Part shown: in pieces, positions 21,835 through 29,762 of the stretch
How positions within the stretch are numbered: the first letter of the stretch is position 1
Layout of the letters: every line of letters begins with the position of its first letter
NCBI GenBank assembly: GCA_002327725.1
Contig: DCXP01000055.1
Span: 1-32,329 of the forward strand
Length of the DNA: 32,329 bases
Direction of reading: 5' to 3'
DNA from: Proteobacteria bacterium UBA2133
Lineage (GTDB): Bacteria > Pseudomonadota > Gammaproteobacteria > Arenicellales > UBA868
Translations under genes and position numbers: made by a program
Notes under the pieces: model-generated
What the model saw: only the letters and a program-made list of their open reading frames with translations
Database searches by the model: none
What the model was told of the DNA's origin: nothing

Positions 21835-22020
21835 CTGACCCCAACTGTTTGTGAAGATATAGAGACCCTGGTCCTGTCACAGGGTCACCAATCGGTGACT
21901 GCTCTGGAAGACCGGTTGCAGGGTAGCGGCGTGGAAATCCACATGGTCGGTGATTGCCTGAGCCCGAGGACCGCTGAAGAGGCGATCTACGAAGGCTTGA
22001 TGATTGCACGGGAGATCTGA
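21835..22020 (+). pseudogene. C-terminal remnant of a trimethylamine-dehydrogenase-like flavoprotein
   Basis: Directly after the barrel-protein stop the frame reads TVCEDIETLVLSQGHQSVTA, then GSGVEIHMVGDCLSPRTAEE and AIYEGLMIAREI before TGA. The GDCLSPRTAEEAIYEG segment is the FAD/NAD-domain end of the NADH:flavin oxidoreductase/trimethylamine dehydrogenase family (about 650-700 residues). Only about 60 codons remain and there is no start. It ends four bases before the mttB ATG, so the lost gene was probably part of the same demethylation operon. Confidence 0.6.
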
Positions 22021-22024
22021 GTCC

Positions 22025-23623
22025 ATGACGTTATCTGGCAATAAATCGTCTCGACGCAGCGGCGGACGCACCGTCCGCATCGCCCAGCGGGAGGCTCCGA
22101 CGGATGAGCGAGTCATCACTCGCACCGGCCATACCGGCTGCCAGTATCATGCCCTCAGTGAATCAGATATCCTGCGCATCCATGAAGGGGCTCTAAAAAC
22201 CCTCGAGAGCGTTGGCATGGGCATCATCGGCAAGATCCCCGAAGGTGCAAATACCATGCTTCAGCGGGGAGCTCGGCTGAGTGACGCCGGGCGCATCCTA
22301 ATCCCGCGCGCCATGGTTGAGGATGTACTTGCCTCGACCCGGCGAGGATGGACGCTGCACGCCCTTGATGGAAAACGGAGTCTCGACATTTCACCCGATC
22401 AGGTTCATTTCGGCACCGCCGGGGGCGCAGTCAGTATCCGGGATTTTCACACTAAGACCTATCGCGACACTACGCTGCTCGATCTCTATGACGTGGTGCG
22501 GCTGATCGATACCCTACCCCATATTCACTGGTGTTATCGCCCCTTGATTGCGCGCGACATGCCGACGCCCATGGATCTAGACATCAATACCGCCTATGCG
22601 CTGATCACGGGAACATCCAAGCCCTGGGGCATTACGCTGGGTTCGCAAGAATCTGTCGAAGTCGTCACTAACATGTTCGATATGGCATTGGGCGGGTCGG
22701 GGCGGTTCCGCGAAACGCCGTGTTGCCATTCAGTTCAAGGAGATGGGGTGCCGCCGCTGCGTTATGCAGAAGAACGCTGCAAGATCAAGGAGGCCTCGAT
22801 CCGCGCAGGCATCCCCCTGATGATCGCTTCGGCACCACAGGCCGGCGCGACATCTCCTGCCGCACTGGCAGGCACCCTCGTGCAGGTCATCGCCGAAGTT
22901 CTTGCCGGTCTGGTTTACGCGCATGCCGTCGTTCCCGGCCATCCGGTAGCTTTCGGTCCGTGGCCGTTCGTTGCGGATCTGCGCACTGGCTCCATGAGTG
23001 GTGGCAGCGCTGAACAGGCCCTGCTATCTGGCGCTTCGGCACAGATGGGTAAATTCTACAATCTGCCGACCAGTGTTCCCGCCGGTATGGCGGATTCCAA
23101 AGCGCCGGATGCCCAGTCGGGGTACGAGAAAGCCTACACCACCGCCTTGGCCGGGTTGGCCGGCGCCAGCATGGTGCATGAATCAGCCGGCATGCATGGC
23201 AGCCTCATGGGCTGCATCCTGGAAAGTTTTGTTATCGATAACGATATGCTGGGCAACATCCGGCGCGCCGTGCGCGGCATTGAGGTCACCGACGAGACCC
23301 TGTCGCTCGATGTCATTGCAGATGTGAATATAAATGGTCCAGGCCATTATCTGGGCCACGACCAGACCCTAAGCCTGATGGAAAGTGAGTACCGCTATCC
23401 GGTGCTGTCTGATCGCACCAGTCCGACGGTGTGGGAAGAAGAGGGTGCGCTTGAGATGGAAGCGCGGGCCCGGACCACAGTTGCGGAGACTCTGTCCACT
23501 CATTACCCCGATCACATATCGGTGAAGCTGGATGCCGAGTACCGGAACCGTTTCAATATCTTGCTCCCCAAAAACGCCATGAAGCCGGGGAATGGGCGTT
23601 GGTCTCAGGCCGCATCGATATAA
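22025..23623 (+). CDS. MttB-family corrinoid methyltransferase (no pyrrolysine)
   Basis: The 532-residue product belongs to the trimethylamine methyltransferase (MttB) superfamily: CQYHALSESDILRIHEGALKTLE, VHFGTAGGAVSIRDFHT, IHWCYRPLIARDMP, SKPWGITLGSQESVEVV, a long central barrel, and FNILLPKNAM at the end. There is no in-frame amber codon, so it is of the non-pyrrolysine type that acts on quaternary amines such as glycine betaine, proline betaine or carnitine. It would move a methyl group to the cobalt of the corrinoid protein encoded at 24980-25618. GGGAG lies upstream of the ATG. The exact substrate cannot be read. Confidence 0.88.
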   Translation: MTLSGNKSSRRSGGRTVRIAQREAPTDERVITRTGHTGCQYHALSESDILRIHEGALKTLESVGMGIIGKIPEGANTMLQRGARLSDAGRILIPRAMVEDVLASTRRGWTLHALDGKRSLDISPDQVHFGTAGGAVSIRDFHTKTYRDTTLLDLYDVVRLIDTLPHIHWCYRPLIARDMPTPMDLDINTAYALITGTSKPWGITLGSQESVEVVTNMFDMALGGSGRFRETPCCHSVQGDGVPPLRYAEERCKIKEASIRAGIPLMIASAPQAGATSPAALAGTLVQVIAEVLAGLVYAHAVVPGHPVAFGPWPFVADLRTGSMSGGSAEQALLSGASAQMGKFYNLPTSVPAGMADSKAPDAQSGYEKAYTTALAGLAGASMVHESAGMHGSLMGCILESFVIDNDMLGNIRRAVRGIEVTDETLSLDVIADVNINGPGHYLGHDQTLSLMESEYRYPVLSDRTSPTVWEEEGALEMEARARTTVAETLSTHYPDHISVKLDAEYRNRFNILLPKNAMKPGNGRWSQAASI

Positions 23624-23636
23624 TAAGAAAATTCAG

Positions 23637-23801
23637 ATGTGGGAGGACCTCCATGGGGAGTGGCCTGCTGCGCTTGAACGGGACAATTCACTGTTGAAGA
23701 ACAGGAGACACCTTCTGTTACGCGAGATGACTGAACGGTATGCTCATTTCGTGCCAGATCACCTGCTGACTGGCAGAAACTCAACCACTGAGCCCAGCTA
23801 A
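23637..23801 (+). pseudogene. Tyrosine-integrase C-terminal remnant
   Basis: A 54-codon frame whose middle reads LLLREMTERYAHFVPDHLL. This matches the conserved end of tyrosine recombinases, where the active-site tyrosine lies in MTxRYAHLxPxHL. The upstream catalytic Arg/His motifs are missing and the first 25 codons show no similarity. It lies 13 bases after mttB and 43 before the LacI gene. I read it as the scar of a lost integrase gene. Confidence 0.5.
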
Positions 23802-23844
23802 ATCAGCCCAGCGTCGGAGCCGCCGGACCCAGAAACGACACAGG

Positions 23845-24849
23845 GTGACGTTAATGCAGGTCGCGAAAGCTGCAGATGTTTCGACGGCTACGGTGTCTCG
23901 ATGCTTGAGTAACCCCGAGATCGTTCGACCATCAGTCAGGGCCAGGGTTGAGTCTGCGGTCGAGGTCCTCGGTTACACACCAGATGCTGCGGCGCGAACA
24001 CTGGTCACCCAAAGATCAGCAACCATTGGTGTGATCGTGCCGACCCTGGAACTCGCCAGTTTCGCCCGCGGTATCCAGTCGCTGCAACGCCGGCTGGATG
24101 AGTCACAGTACACACCGTTACTCACAATTTCCAATTTTGATAAGGCCGAGGAACTTCGCCACGCCAGAAACCTGGTATCGAGAGGTGTCGATGGCGTGAT
24201 GCTCGTGGGGCTGGATCACGACCCCAAACTGTATACCCTCCTGGAAAAATACAACATACCGTTTGTGACCACATGGGGGTTCGATCCAAAAAGCGCCGTC
24301 CCCTGTGTAGGCTTTGACAATAGAGGCGCAATGCGCCGTATCACGGACTATGTTTTGTCGATGGGGCATCGAAATGTCGCAATGATCGTGGGTGGAATGT
24401 GGCAAATCAACGATCGATCGCGTGAACGGCCAGCGGGGTTTCGAGATTCACTTAAGCATGGCAAATGTGAAATTCCAGAAGAACGCATTGTCGAGGTTCC
24501 TTTCAGTATGGACAGCGCCCAGGCCGCGCTACGACAGCTGATGATCGGGGAAAACCCTCCATCTGCAATCGTTTGTGGTAGTGATCTGCTGGCGATCGGT
24601 GCAATTCTGGAATGCAGGCGGATGGGTATTGAAGTGCCAGCCGATCTTTCGATCACGGGCTTTGATGACCTGGAAATCGCCGCTCATTTTAATCCCGGGC
24701 TGACAACCGTGGATATCCCGGCAGAGAAGATGGGGGTAAAAGCAGCGGAATATCTTATTGATCGAATCAATGGGATATCAGGGCCAGAGCAAATAGAGCT
24801 CGATTACAAGCTAGTGCTTCGTGAGAGTGTGATCTCAGTGAGGAATTGA
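23845..24849 (+). CDS. LacI-family transcriptional regulator
   Basis: 334 residues. The N-terminal helix-turn-helix is clear (MQVAKAADVSTATVSRCLSN, then a hinge helix with GYTPDAAART), followed by a periplasmic-binding-type sugar-like sensor domain (ATIGVIVPTLELASFARGIQ, GVDGVMLVGLDH, NRGAMRRITDYVLSMGHRN, ITGFDDLEIA, GLTTVDIPAEKMG). GTG 23845 or ATG 23854 could be the start; the frame is open upstream but has no standard start codon there. It probably represses the UroD-corrinoid operon through the palindrome at 26835-26854 and is released by the imported substrate or a metabolite. Confidence 0.9.
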   Translation: MTLMQVAKAADVSTATVSRCLSNPEIVRPSVRARVESAVEVLGYTPDAAARTLVTQRSATIGVIVPTLELASFARGIQSLQRRLDESQYTPLLTISNFDKAEELRHARNLVSRGVDGVMLVGLDHDPKLYTLLEKYNIPFVTTWGFDPKSAVPCVGFDNRGAMRRITDYVLSMGHRNVAMIVGGMWQINDRSRERPAGFRDSLKHGKCEIPEERIVEVPFSMDSAQAALRQLMIGENPPSAIVCGSDLLAIGAILECRRMGIEVPADLSITGFDDLEIAAHFNPGLTTVDIPAEKMGVKAAEYLIDRINGISGPEQIELDYKLVLRESVISVRN

Positions 24850-24876
24850 AATGAGATCGTGGCGGCAGAGGGCTCT

Positions 24877-24903
24877 CACCGGGGCTGTGCTGAAAGCCCG
24901 GTG
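24877..24903 (+). terminator. Hairpin after the LacI gene
   Basis: CACCGGG ... CCCGGTG with a short inner CT/AG extension and one bulge, 28 bases after the regulator stop and between convergent genes. No T-run follows, so it is a weak or factor-dependent terminator at best. Confidence 0.35.
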
Positions 24904-24979
24904 CGTTGAGGGACGCTCGTAAGAGTCAGTACCGGTGTCGGGCGAGAGCGCCGGGGTTGTTAGTCGATAGCAGTGTTAG

Positions 24980-25618
24980 TTATGGCTGGGGAGTGTCTGT
25001 CGCTAGCACCCGCATCAGAGTGACAGCGCCGGGTGCGTCATCACTATACCCGTCAGCCCCTATGGTGTCAGCGAACTCCTGGTGCACTGGTGCGCCACCA
25101 ACGAGGATCTTCAACTGAGGATCTGCCTGCTTAAGACATTCGACAGTGTCTTTCATCGCTAGCATGGTTGTTGTCAGCAGGGCACTCAGCAAGACAAACC
25201 CTGCCTTATGCTCTCGGGTGGAATCTAAAATGGTATTTGTGTCGACATCGACACCGAGATCAATGATCTTGAATCCCGCGCCCTCGAGCATCATGGCAAC
25301 AAGGTTTTTCCCGATATCGTGCATGTCACCCTTAACAGACGCGATTACAGCCGTACCCTTGTTTTCTGTTTTGTCTTTCATCAGAAGGGGGCGAAGACAA
25401 TCCACGCCAACCTTCATCGTCTCTGCTGCCATAAGCATGTCGGGAACAAACATCGTGCCTTCAGAAAAGCATTGACCGACCTCATCGAGCGCCACGATCA
25501 GCGCCTCATCCAAAATCGTCTTGGGGTCGGTTCCATTATCCAGTTCTTTCTGGACAAGGTCCTTGACTGTGTCTTCCTCAAAATTTAGAACGGCTTCATA
25601 TACCTCGTCCAGGCTCAT
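24980..25618 (-). CDS. Corrinoid (cobalamin-binding) protein, methyl carrier
   Basis: 212 residues in two parts. The first 85 are the four-helix cap domain (LDEVYEAVLNFEEDTVKDLV ... FVPDMLMAAETM). The rest is the B12-binding Rossmann domain, with the cobalt-ligand motif KGDMHDIGKNLV (His100), VLLSALLTTTM and LVGGAPV. It matches MtbC/MttC/MtgC-type methyl carriers. The methyl group should arrive from the MttB-family enzyme and leave to the UroD-type enzyme encoded 60 bases upstream in the same operon. No gene for a reductive activator (RamA-like) is in the window, although such proteins need one. Confidence 0.93.
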   Translation of the reverse strand: MSLDEVYEAVLNFEEDTVKDLVQKELDNGTDPKTILDEALIVALDEVGQCFSEGTMFVPDMLMAAETMKVGVDCLRPLLMKDKTENKGTAVIASVKGDMHDIGKNLVAMMLEGAGFKIIDLGVDVDTNTILDSTREHKAGFVLLSALLTTTMLAMKDTVECLKQADPQLKILVGGAPVHQEFADTIGADGYSDDAPGAVTLMRVLATDTPQP

Positions 25619-25678
25619 GACTCTTCCTGTTGCGCAACAAGCAGATGTTTGAAAATACTGCTATCCAGTGGTTTCAGA

Positions 25679-26812
25679 TTAAATATTCTTTGCAGTTTCA
25701 TACATGGCGACGATGTTTTCCGGTGGCACATCTGCGCAAATGTTATGTACCGGCCCCAGTACATAGCCACCTCCCGTTCCAAGGTCAGTGATCCGCTTTT
25801 TAACCTCGGCTTTAACATCGTCGATGCTGCCGTTGGGTAGAACTTCAAAGGTATCGATTGCCCCCCAAAAGATCAGTTTTTCCCCGTACCTCTTCTTCAA
25901 CTGGCTGGTATCCATATTGGATGCAGAAACCTGTACCGGGTTCAGGATTTCGACACCGATCTCAACCAGTTCATCGAGCAAAGGAGCAATCGCGCCGCAA
26001 CTGTGGTAGTAGATTTTTGCGTTGGTCATACTCCTGACGTACTCGCACAATTCCAATTGGAGCGGTTTGACGAGCTCTTGATAGATTTTTGGGGAGATAA
26101 GAAGGTTATCTTGACCGGCAAGATCGTCCGCCAGTTGAACAACATCGATAAATTCGCCGACTTCCTTTAGGTACAACTCCGCATTGCGCTTCCTGACGGC
26201 AAGAATGTTGCGCATTAGCTCCTGGGCAAAATCTTTATTCTTGATGAGGTCCTTCATGAACTCCTGGAGGCCCCGCACGTACCAGGCTTGCTCAAAAATA
26301 TTCCCCGGCGACCCTAAAGAGCCGACAAGGGCGAATTGATTTTCATCGTGAAGTTTCTTTGCCGATTCTCCAATACCGTCGAAGATGTAGTTATCTGCTG
26401 GATCAGGCCAGGGAAAATTTTCAAGGTCTTCGAATTTCGCATCACGAAGAGGGTGGTCGATCAGGTTGGCGTAATCACCCACAACCTGTCGCGTAACGCC
26501 CCACTCATCGATGAAGGTGCCGTCGTTTCCTGCTGAAGATAGATGCTCACCGATTGAATCGTTCACCTTGCTAGGGGGGCGGATATGCCGTGTGTCGACG
26601 CCGAAGCGGTCAAGGATCTCATCGTCGATGTAGCAGGTCTGCCAGCTGTGGGCCATGACGTTCGTGGGCAACTCAGAAAGACCGAGAAAATCCTTAAGGT
26701 TCTCGTAGGCGATGATTGAAAGTGTGGTTTGCCTGCCGCCGAGGTCCACCGGATTGCGGTCTGGTTGTTCGTGATTCAGGGCCATCAACACGCGGTCTTT
26801 GTGGGTTGTCAT
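25679..26812 (-). CDS. UroD-family methylcobamide methyltransferase
   Basis: 377 residues of the uroporphyrinogen decarboxylase-like superfamily (MtaA/MtbA and MetE-like branch). Visible are MALNHEQPDRNPVDLGG at the front, the zinc-type YYHSCGAIAPLLDEL motif near residue 265, FWGAIDTFEVLPNG, and the C-terminal VHNICADVPPENI, whose Cys may complete the zinc site. Such enzymes take the methyl group from the corrinoid protein to a thiol or tetrahydrofolate; in a bacterium tetrahydrofolate is more likely. Decarboxylation of uroporphyrinogen is unlikely, given the zinc motif and the operon. First gene of the operon, behind a LacI-type operator. Confidence 0.88.
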   Translation of the reverse strand: MTTHKDRVLMALNHEQPDRNPVDLGGRQTTLSIIAYENLKDFLGLSELPTNVMAHSWQTCYIDDEILDRFGVDTRHIRPPSKVNDSIGEHLSSAGNDGTFIDEWGVTRQVVGDYANLIDHPLRDAKFEDLENFPWPDPADNYIFDGIGESAKKLHDENQFALVGSLGSPGNIFEQAWYVRGLQEFMKDLIKNKDFAQELMRNILAVRKRNAELYLKEVGEFIDVVQLADDLAGQDNLLISPKIYQELVKPLQLELCEYVRSMTNAKIYYHSCGAIAPLLDELVEIGVEILNPVQVSASNMDTSQLKKRYGEKLIFWGAIDTFEVLPNGSIDDVKAEVKKRITDLGTGGGYVLGPVHNICADVPPENIVAMYETAKNI

Positions 26813-26834
26813 CGGTAGGTTGTCTCTGCGAAAG

Positions 26835-26854
26835 GAATGTAAACGATTACATTC
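26835..26854. promoter_or_regulatory. LacI-type operator
   Basis: GAATGTAA-AC-GA-TTACATTC: a 20-base palindrome with nine of ten base pairs matched and the central CG typical of LacI-family sites. It lies just downstream of the predicted transcription start of the UroD-corrinoid operon (about +3 to +22), a standard repression position. The LacI-family gene is 2 kb away. Confidence 0.8.
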
Positions 26855-26863
26855 GACAGATTA

Positions 26864-26893
26864 TGAATATTAACCACAGTTATAACAAGTCAA
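26864..26893 (-). promoter_or_regulatory. Promoter of the UroD-corrinoid operon
   Basis: On the minus strand, -35 TTGACT (26893-26888), an 18-base spacer and -10 TATTCA (26869-26864). The start would be near 26857, right before the operator. The sequence around it is AT-rich compared with its surroundings. Confidence 0.5.
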
Positions 26894-26958
26894 TCTCGGT
26901 CCCAACCGGGAAGTAGGACTGATGACCAAGACGTTCGAAGCCTTGACACAAAGGGAAT

Positions 26959-27007
26959 AAATGGTGGGCGCGACTGGGATTGAACCAGTGACCCCTGCCG
27001 TGTGAAG
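26959..27007 (+). repeat. Direct repeat copy 1: tRNA-Val 3' half (att-like)
   Basis: 49 bases identical to 28055-28103. It contains the 3' half of tRNA-Val(CAC) on the minus strand, from the anticodon loop to CCA plus three bases. No 5' half follows, so it is not a functional tRNA. This is the usual distal end of an element integrated into a tRNA gene. Confidence 0.9.
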
Positions 27008-27083
27008 GCGAAGGACTATTCAATATACCTAGGAAAACCCTTTAATAATCAGGCATCAACTTTACGCCTTCCGCAAAGTTTTG

Positions 27084-27929
27084 TTAGTCGCAAACGTAAG
27101 GCCAGATGCGCTTCGTGTTGGATGGTTGAAATCCGCCATCTTTTCTCATATAGGGCACCGGGATGCTTTTTTGGTCCTGGGGTAACTTTGACATGGACAG
27201 GGAATCATAGGGAGGGCTAAGCCGATAAAAGGCGTTGGGATCCATGAAATATCCGTCCCTCGGTGTGACTACCGCTCCGTCGTTAGACCATTCCGGGTGG
27301 GCGCTATAAAGGATGGCAAAATGCAAGGCGTCGCGGCGTACATTTCGGCCCATTTTTCCGGTGTTGCTTGTTTTGCCGATCTCGCCGCCCATTTTGACCT
27401 TCGCTCCGATGGGTAGCGGAGACATCTCCCGAAGATGGGCGTACTGTGAGTAGGTCCAGAACGAAAGGCCAGACTGCTCCGGCGTGTGCCTTAACACGAC
27501 AGCTATACCATCTTTTCTGCCTTTGTTCATGAACCGGCCAACGACAACTCCTTCAGCAACAGCCCGTATAGGCGTCCCTTTTGGCTGAGGAATATCGACA
27601 CCTCTGTGCAACGCCGCCTTGCCGCGTTTTTTGGAATAGTCGATAGCCCATTGTTCGCTATCGATTTCTGGACAATCAGCACCGCCGATGAATTCCGGCT
27701 GCAGGCCCGTTTCGATCACGCCCCTAGCTTTTTGTATAGCCACGTTTTTTTTGCCACCGCCGCCTTTGTACTTGCCAACCATCTTACGGATGTCATCGTG
27801 GATGTTGGTGGGCGGCACAAAACCGTCGAGTACTTCGCAGGCTCCGCAAGACTTCTGCTGCGTTGGGTAGCCCTCCGATGACACGAACATTCCCAAGGCC
27901 GCCAGCATCAAGAATTTCCGAAAGTTCAT
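27084..27929 (-). CDS. Secreted M23-family metallopeptidase
   Basis: 281 residues with a signal peptide (MNFRKFLMLAALGMFVSSEG). The C-terminal half is a LytM/M23 domain: ALHRGVDIPQPKGTPIRAVAEGVVV, the SQYAHLREM segment, KVKMGGEIGKTSNTG and DALHFAILY. The HxxxD zinc pair and the HxH-type site are partly altered (HF in place of HxH), but the set is recognisable. Family members cut peptide cross-links in peptidoglycan. Two Cys near residues 28-31 (CGAC) and a Cys in the last three residues suggest disulfides. The only gene in the tRNA-bounded element; its start is 129 bases from the tRNA 3' end. Confidence 0.85.
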   Translation of the reverse strand: MNFRKFLMLAALGMFVSSEGYPTQQKSCGACEVLDGFVPPTNIHDDIRKMVGKYKGGGGKKNVAIQKARGVIETGLQPEFIGGADCPEIDSEQWAIDYSKKRGKAALHRGVDIPQPKGTPIRAVAEGVVVGRFMNKGRKDGIAVVLRHTPEQSGLSFWTYSQYAHLREMSPLPIGAKVKMGGEIGKTSNTGKMGRNVRRDALHFAILYSAHPEWSNDGAVVTPRDGYFMDPNAFYRLSPPYDSLSMSKLPQDQKSIPVPYMRKDGGFQPSNTKRIWPYVCD

Positions 27930-28054
27930 AAAGTTCTAACTGTGCTGTCAGTGTGATGCGATTGAATGCTTTCCAGTCCATTCAGGACCATTTGCGTGGA
28001 GTTGGCTCCCGAGTGATTTTATTGAACAGCTATTTCTTAAGTGTTTTAGGAAGG

Positions 28055-28103
28055 AAATGGTGGGCGCGACTGGGATTGAACCAGTGACCCCTGCCGTGTG
28101 AAG
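28055..28103 (+). repeat. Direct repeat copy 2: within intact tRNA-Val
   Basis: Identical to 26959-27007 for 49 bases. The match ends abruptly at the anticodon stem (next bases ACAGTG here, GCGAAG in copy 1), which marks the likely strand-exchange region. Confidence 0.9.
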
Positions 28104-28132
28104 ACAGTGCTCTCCCGCTGAGCTACGCGCCC
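28058..28132 (-). tRNA. tRNA-Val (CAC)
   Basis: 75 bases including encoded CCA. Acceptor GGGCGCG/CGCGCCC, D-arm GCTC/GAGC, anticodon stem CTGTC/GGCAG with loop TTCACAC (anticodon CAC, reading GUG), and T-arm CTGG/CCAG with TTCAATC. All stems pair. It serves as the attachment site of the 1.1-kb insertion and stands divergent from gltX. Confidence 0.95.
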
Positions 28133-28221
28133 CAGATGGGCAGCACACCTTTGTGATCAAAGGTGCGCAGGGCGCTTATTATAATTAGAATCCGCACTCC
28201 CACACCACGCAGGATTCTGCG

Positions 28222-29643
28222 ATGCCCGCTGTTCGTACCCGATTTGCACCCAGTCCCACCGGTTATCTCCATATTGGCGGTGTCCGGACGGCGTTGTTCT
28301 GCTGGCTTTATGCCCGTCATCACGGCGGCACTTTCGTTCTGCGGATCGAAGATACCGATCGCGAGCGTTCTACCCAGGCGTCTGTTGACGCTATCCTCGA
28401 GGGGATGCAATGGATGGGCCTGGATGCGGACGAAGGCCCCATTTACCAGAGCGATCGGTTGGGTCGATATCAAGAGGTCCTCGACCAGCTGCTGGATCAG
28501 GGTCTCGCGTACCGGTGTTACTGCACGCAGGAAGAGTTGGATGCCGTGCGGGAAGAGCAGCGTGCTCAGAACATCAAACCCCGCTACAACCGCAAATGCC
28601 GCGATGCGGTTGATCCGGTGCGGGCGGGAATCGAGCCCGTCATCCGTTTTCGAAATCCGCTGGAGGGCTCCGTGATATTTGAAGATCTCGTCCGTGGGCG
28701 GATCAATATCAGCAACGATGAGTTGGATGACCTGGTGATCGCCCGCGCCGATGGTATGCCGACCTACAACTTTGCGGTGGTGGTAGATGACATGGATATG
28801 GCCATCACCCATGTCATCCGCGGCGATGACCATGTCAATAACACGCCGCGACAGGTCAATATCTTTAATGCGCTAAATGCTCCCTTGCCGGTGTTTGCAC
28901 ATGTGCCGATGATCGTCGGCGCTGACGGCCAGCGTCTTTCCAAGCGCCACGGAGCCGTCAGTGTGCTGGAGTATCGCGATCAGGGTTTTCTGCCCGAGGC
29001 CATGCGTAATTACCTCTTGCGGCTCGGCTGGTCTCATGGCGATCAGGAAGTCTTTTCAACCGAGGAGATGATTGAGTTCTTCGACCTTGGCGCGGTTAAC
29101 CGGGCAGCCTCCGCTTTTGATCTCGACAAACTCAAGTGGCTGAACCAGCACTATATAAAAGAAGCAGATCCCGACCGGCTTACCCGGCTTCTCACCGATG
29201 GCCTTAAAGCGCGCGGTATTGATATCGCAGCGGGACCCGAACCTCAGGCCGTGGCCGATGCGCTTCGCGAGCGGGCCCAGACCATTGATGAACTTGTTGA
29301 CAAGAGTCTCTACTTTTACTGTGACTTTGATGAGTATGACGAGAGTGCGGCGAAGAAACATCTTCGCCCCGTCGCTGCGGAATTGATGTCAGATATCCGT
29401 GGGCGTTTCGAGACCTTGGAAGCCTGGCAGGCGCCGCAGATTCATGATGCCCTGCAGGCGTGTGTCGAGGCGCATGAGTCGAAACTCGGAAAGATTGCCC
29501 AGCCCCTTCGCGTCGCCGTATCCGGCACGGCTGCAACACCGCCGATCGATGTCACGCTGGAACTCGTCGGCAGGGAGAAGACCTTGAAGCGGATCGACGC
29601 GGCGCTTGGCTTTATTACAGCCCGGGCAGAGCAGGGCGCTTGA
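28222..29643 (+). CDS. gltX: Glutamyl-tRNA synthetase
   Basis: The 473-residue class I synthetase charges tRNA-Glu with glutamate. The HIGH-type motif is in PSPTGYLHIGGVRTALF, the RIEDTDRERS region follows, and the KMSKS-type motif is QRLSKRHGAVSV. The C-terminal anticodon-binding domain is complete (KTLKRIDAALGFITA near the end). Zinc-site cysteines appear as CYCTQEEL with the later C of NRKCRD. AGGATTCTGCG lies upstream. Its substrate tRNA-Glu is encoded only 120 bases downstream, a common proteobacterial arrangement. Confidence 0.97.
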   Translation: MPAVRTRFAPSPTGYLHIGGVRTALFCWLYARHHGGTFVLRIEDTDRERSTQASVDAILEGMQWMGLDADEGPIYQSDRLGRYQEVLDQLLDQGLAYRCYCTQEELDAVREEQRAQNIKPRYNRKCRDAVDPVRAGIEPVIRFRNPLEGSVIFEDLVRGRINISNDELDDLVIARADGMPTYNFAVVVDDMDMAITHVIRGDDHVNNTPRQVNIFNALNAPLPVFAHVPMIVGADGQRLSKRHGAVSVLEYRDQGFLPEAMRNYLLRLGWSHGDQEVFSTEEMIEFFDLGAVNRAASAFDLDKLKWLNQHYIKEADPDRLTRLLTDGLKARGIDIAAGPEPQAVADALRERAQTIDELVDKSLYFYCDFDEYDESAAKKHLRPVAAELMSDIRGRFETLEAWQAPQIHDALQACVEAHESKLGKIAQPLRVAVSGTAATPPIDVTLELVGREKTLKRIDAALGFITARAEQGA

Positions 29644-29681
29644 CCCGGTCGGGTCAAAAAACGAAAATACCGCGTTCTCTC

Positions 29682-29757
<76 letters not shown>

Positions 29758-29762
29758 TATCT

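Larger units (their letters stand above)
26959..28103. mobile_element. 1.1-kb tRNA-Val insertion carrying one peptidase gene
   Basis: Bounded by exact 49-bp direct repeats, with the intact tRNA at the right side, as left by tyrosine-integrase insertion at an anticodon-loop crossover. The inside (27008-28054) has one gene, for a secreted M23 peptidase, and no integrase or replication gene. It may be a non-autonomous element, or what is left of a larger island after internal deletion. Confidence 0.55.

Noticed and set aside
22025..23623. A pyrrolysine-containing MttB.
   Set aside because: There is no in-frame TAG; the frame is open from start to TAA.
25679..26812. Calling this gene uroporphyrinogen decarboxylase (hemE).
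   Set aside because: It carries a zinc-type HSCG motif and is joined to a corrinoid protein gene, which fits the methyltransferase branch.
28123..28833. A 236-codon minus-strand frame inside gltX.
   Set aside because: Antisense shadow of gltX that also covers part of the tRNA-Val region.
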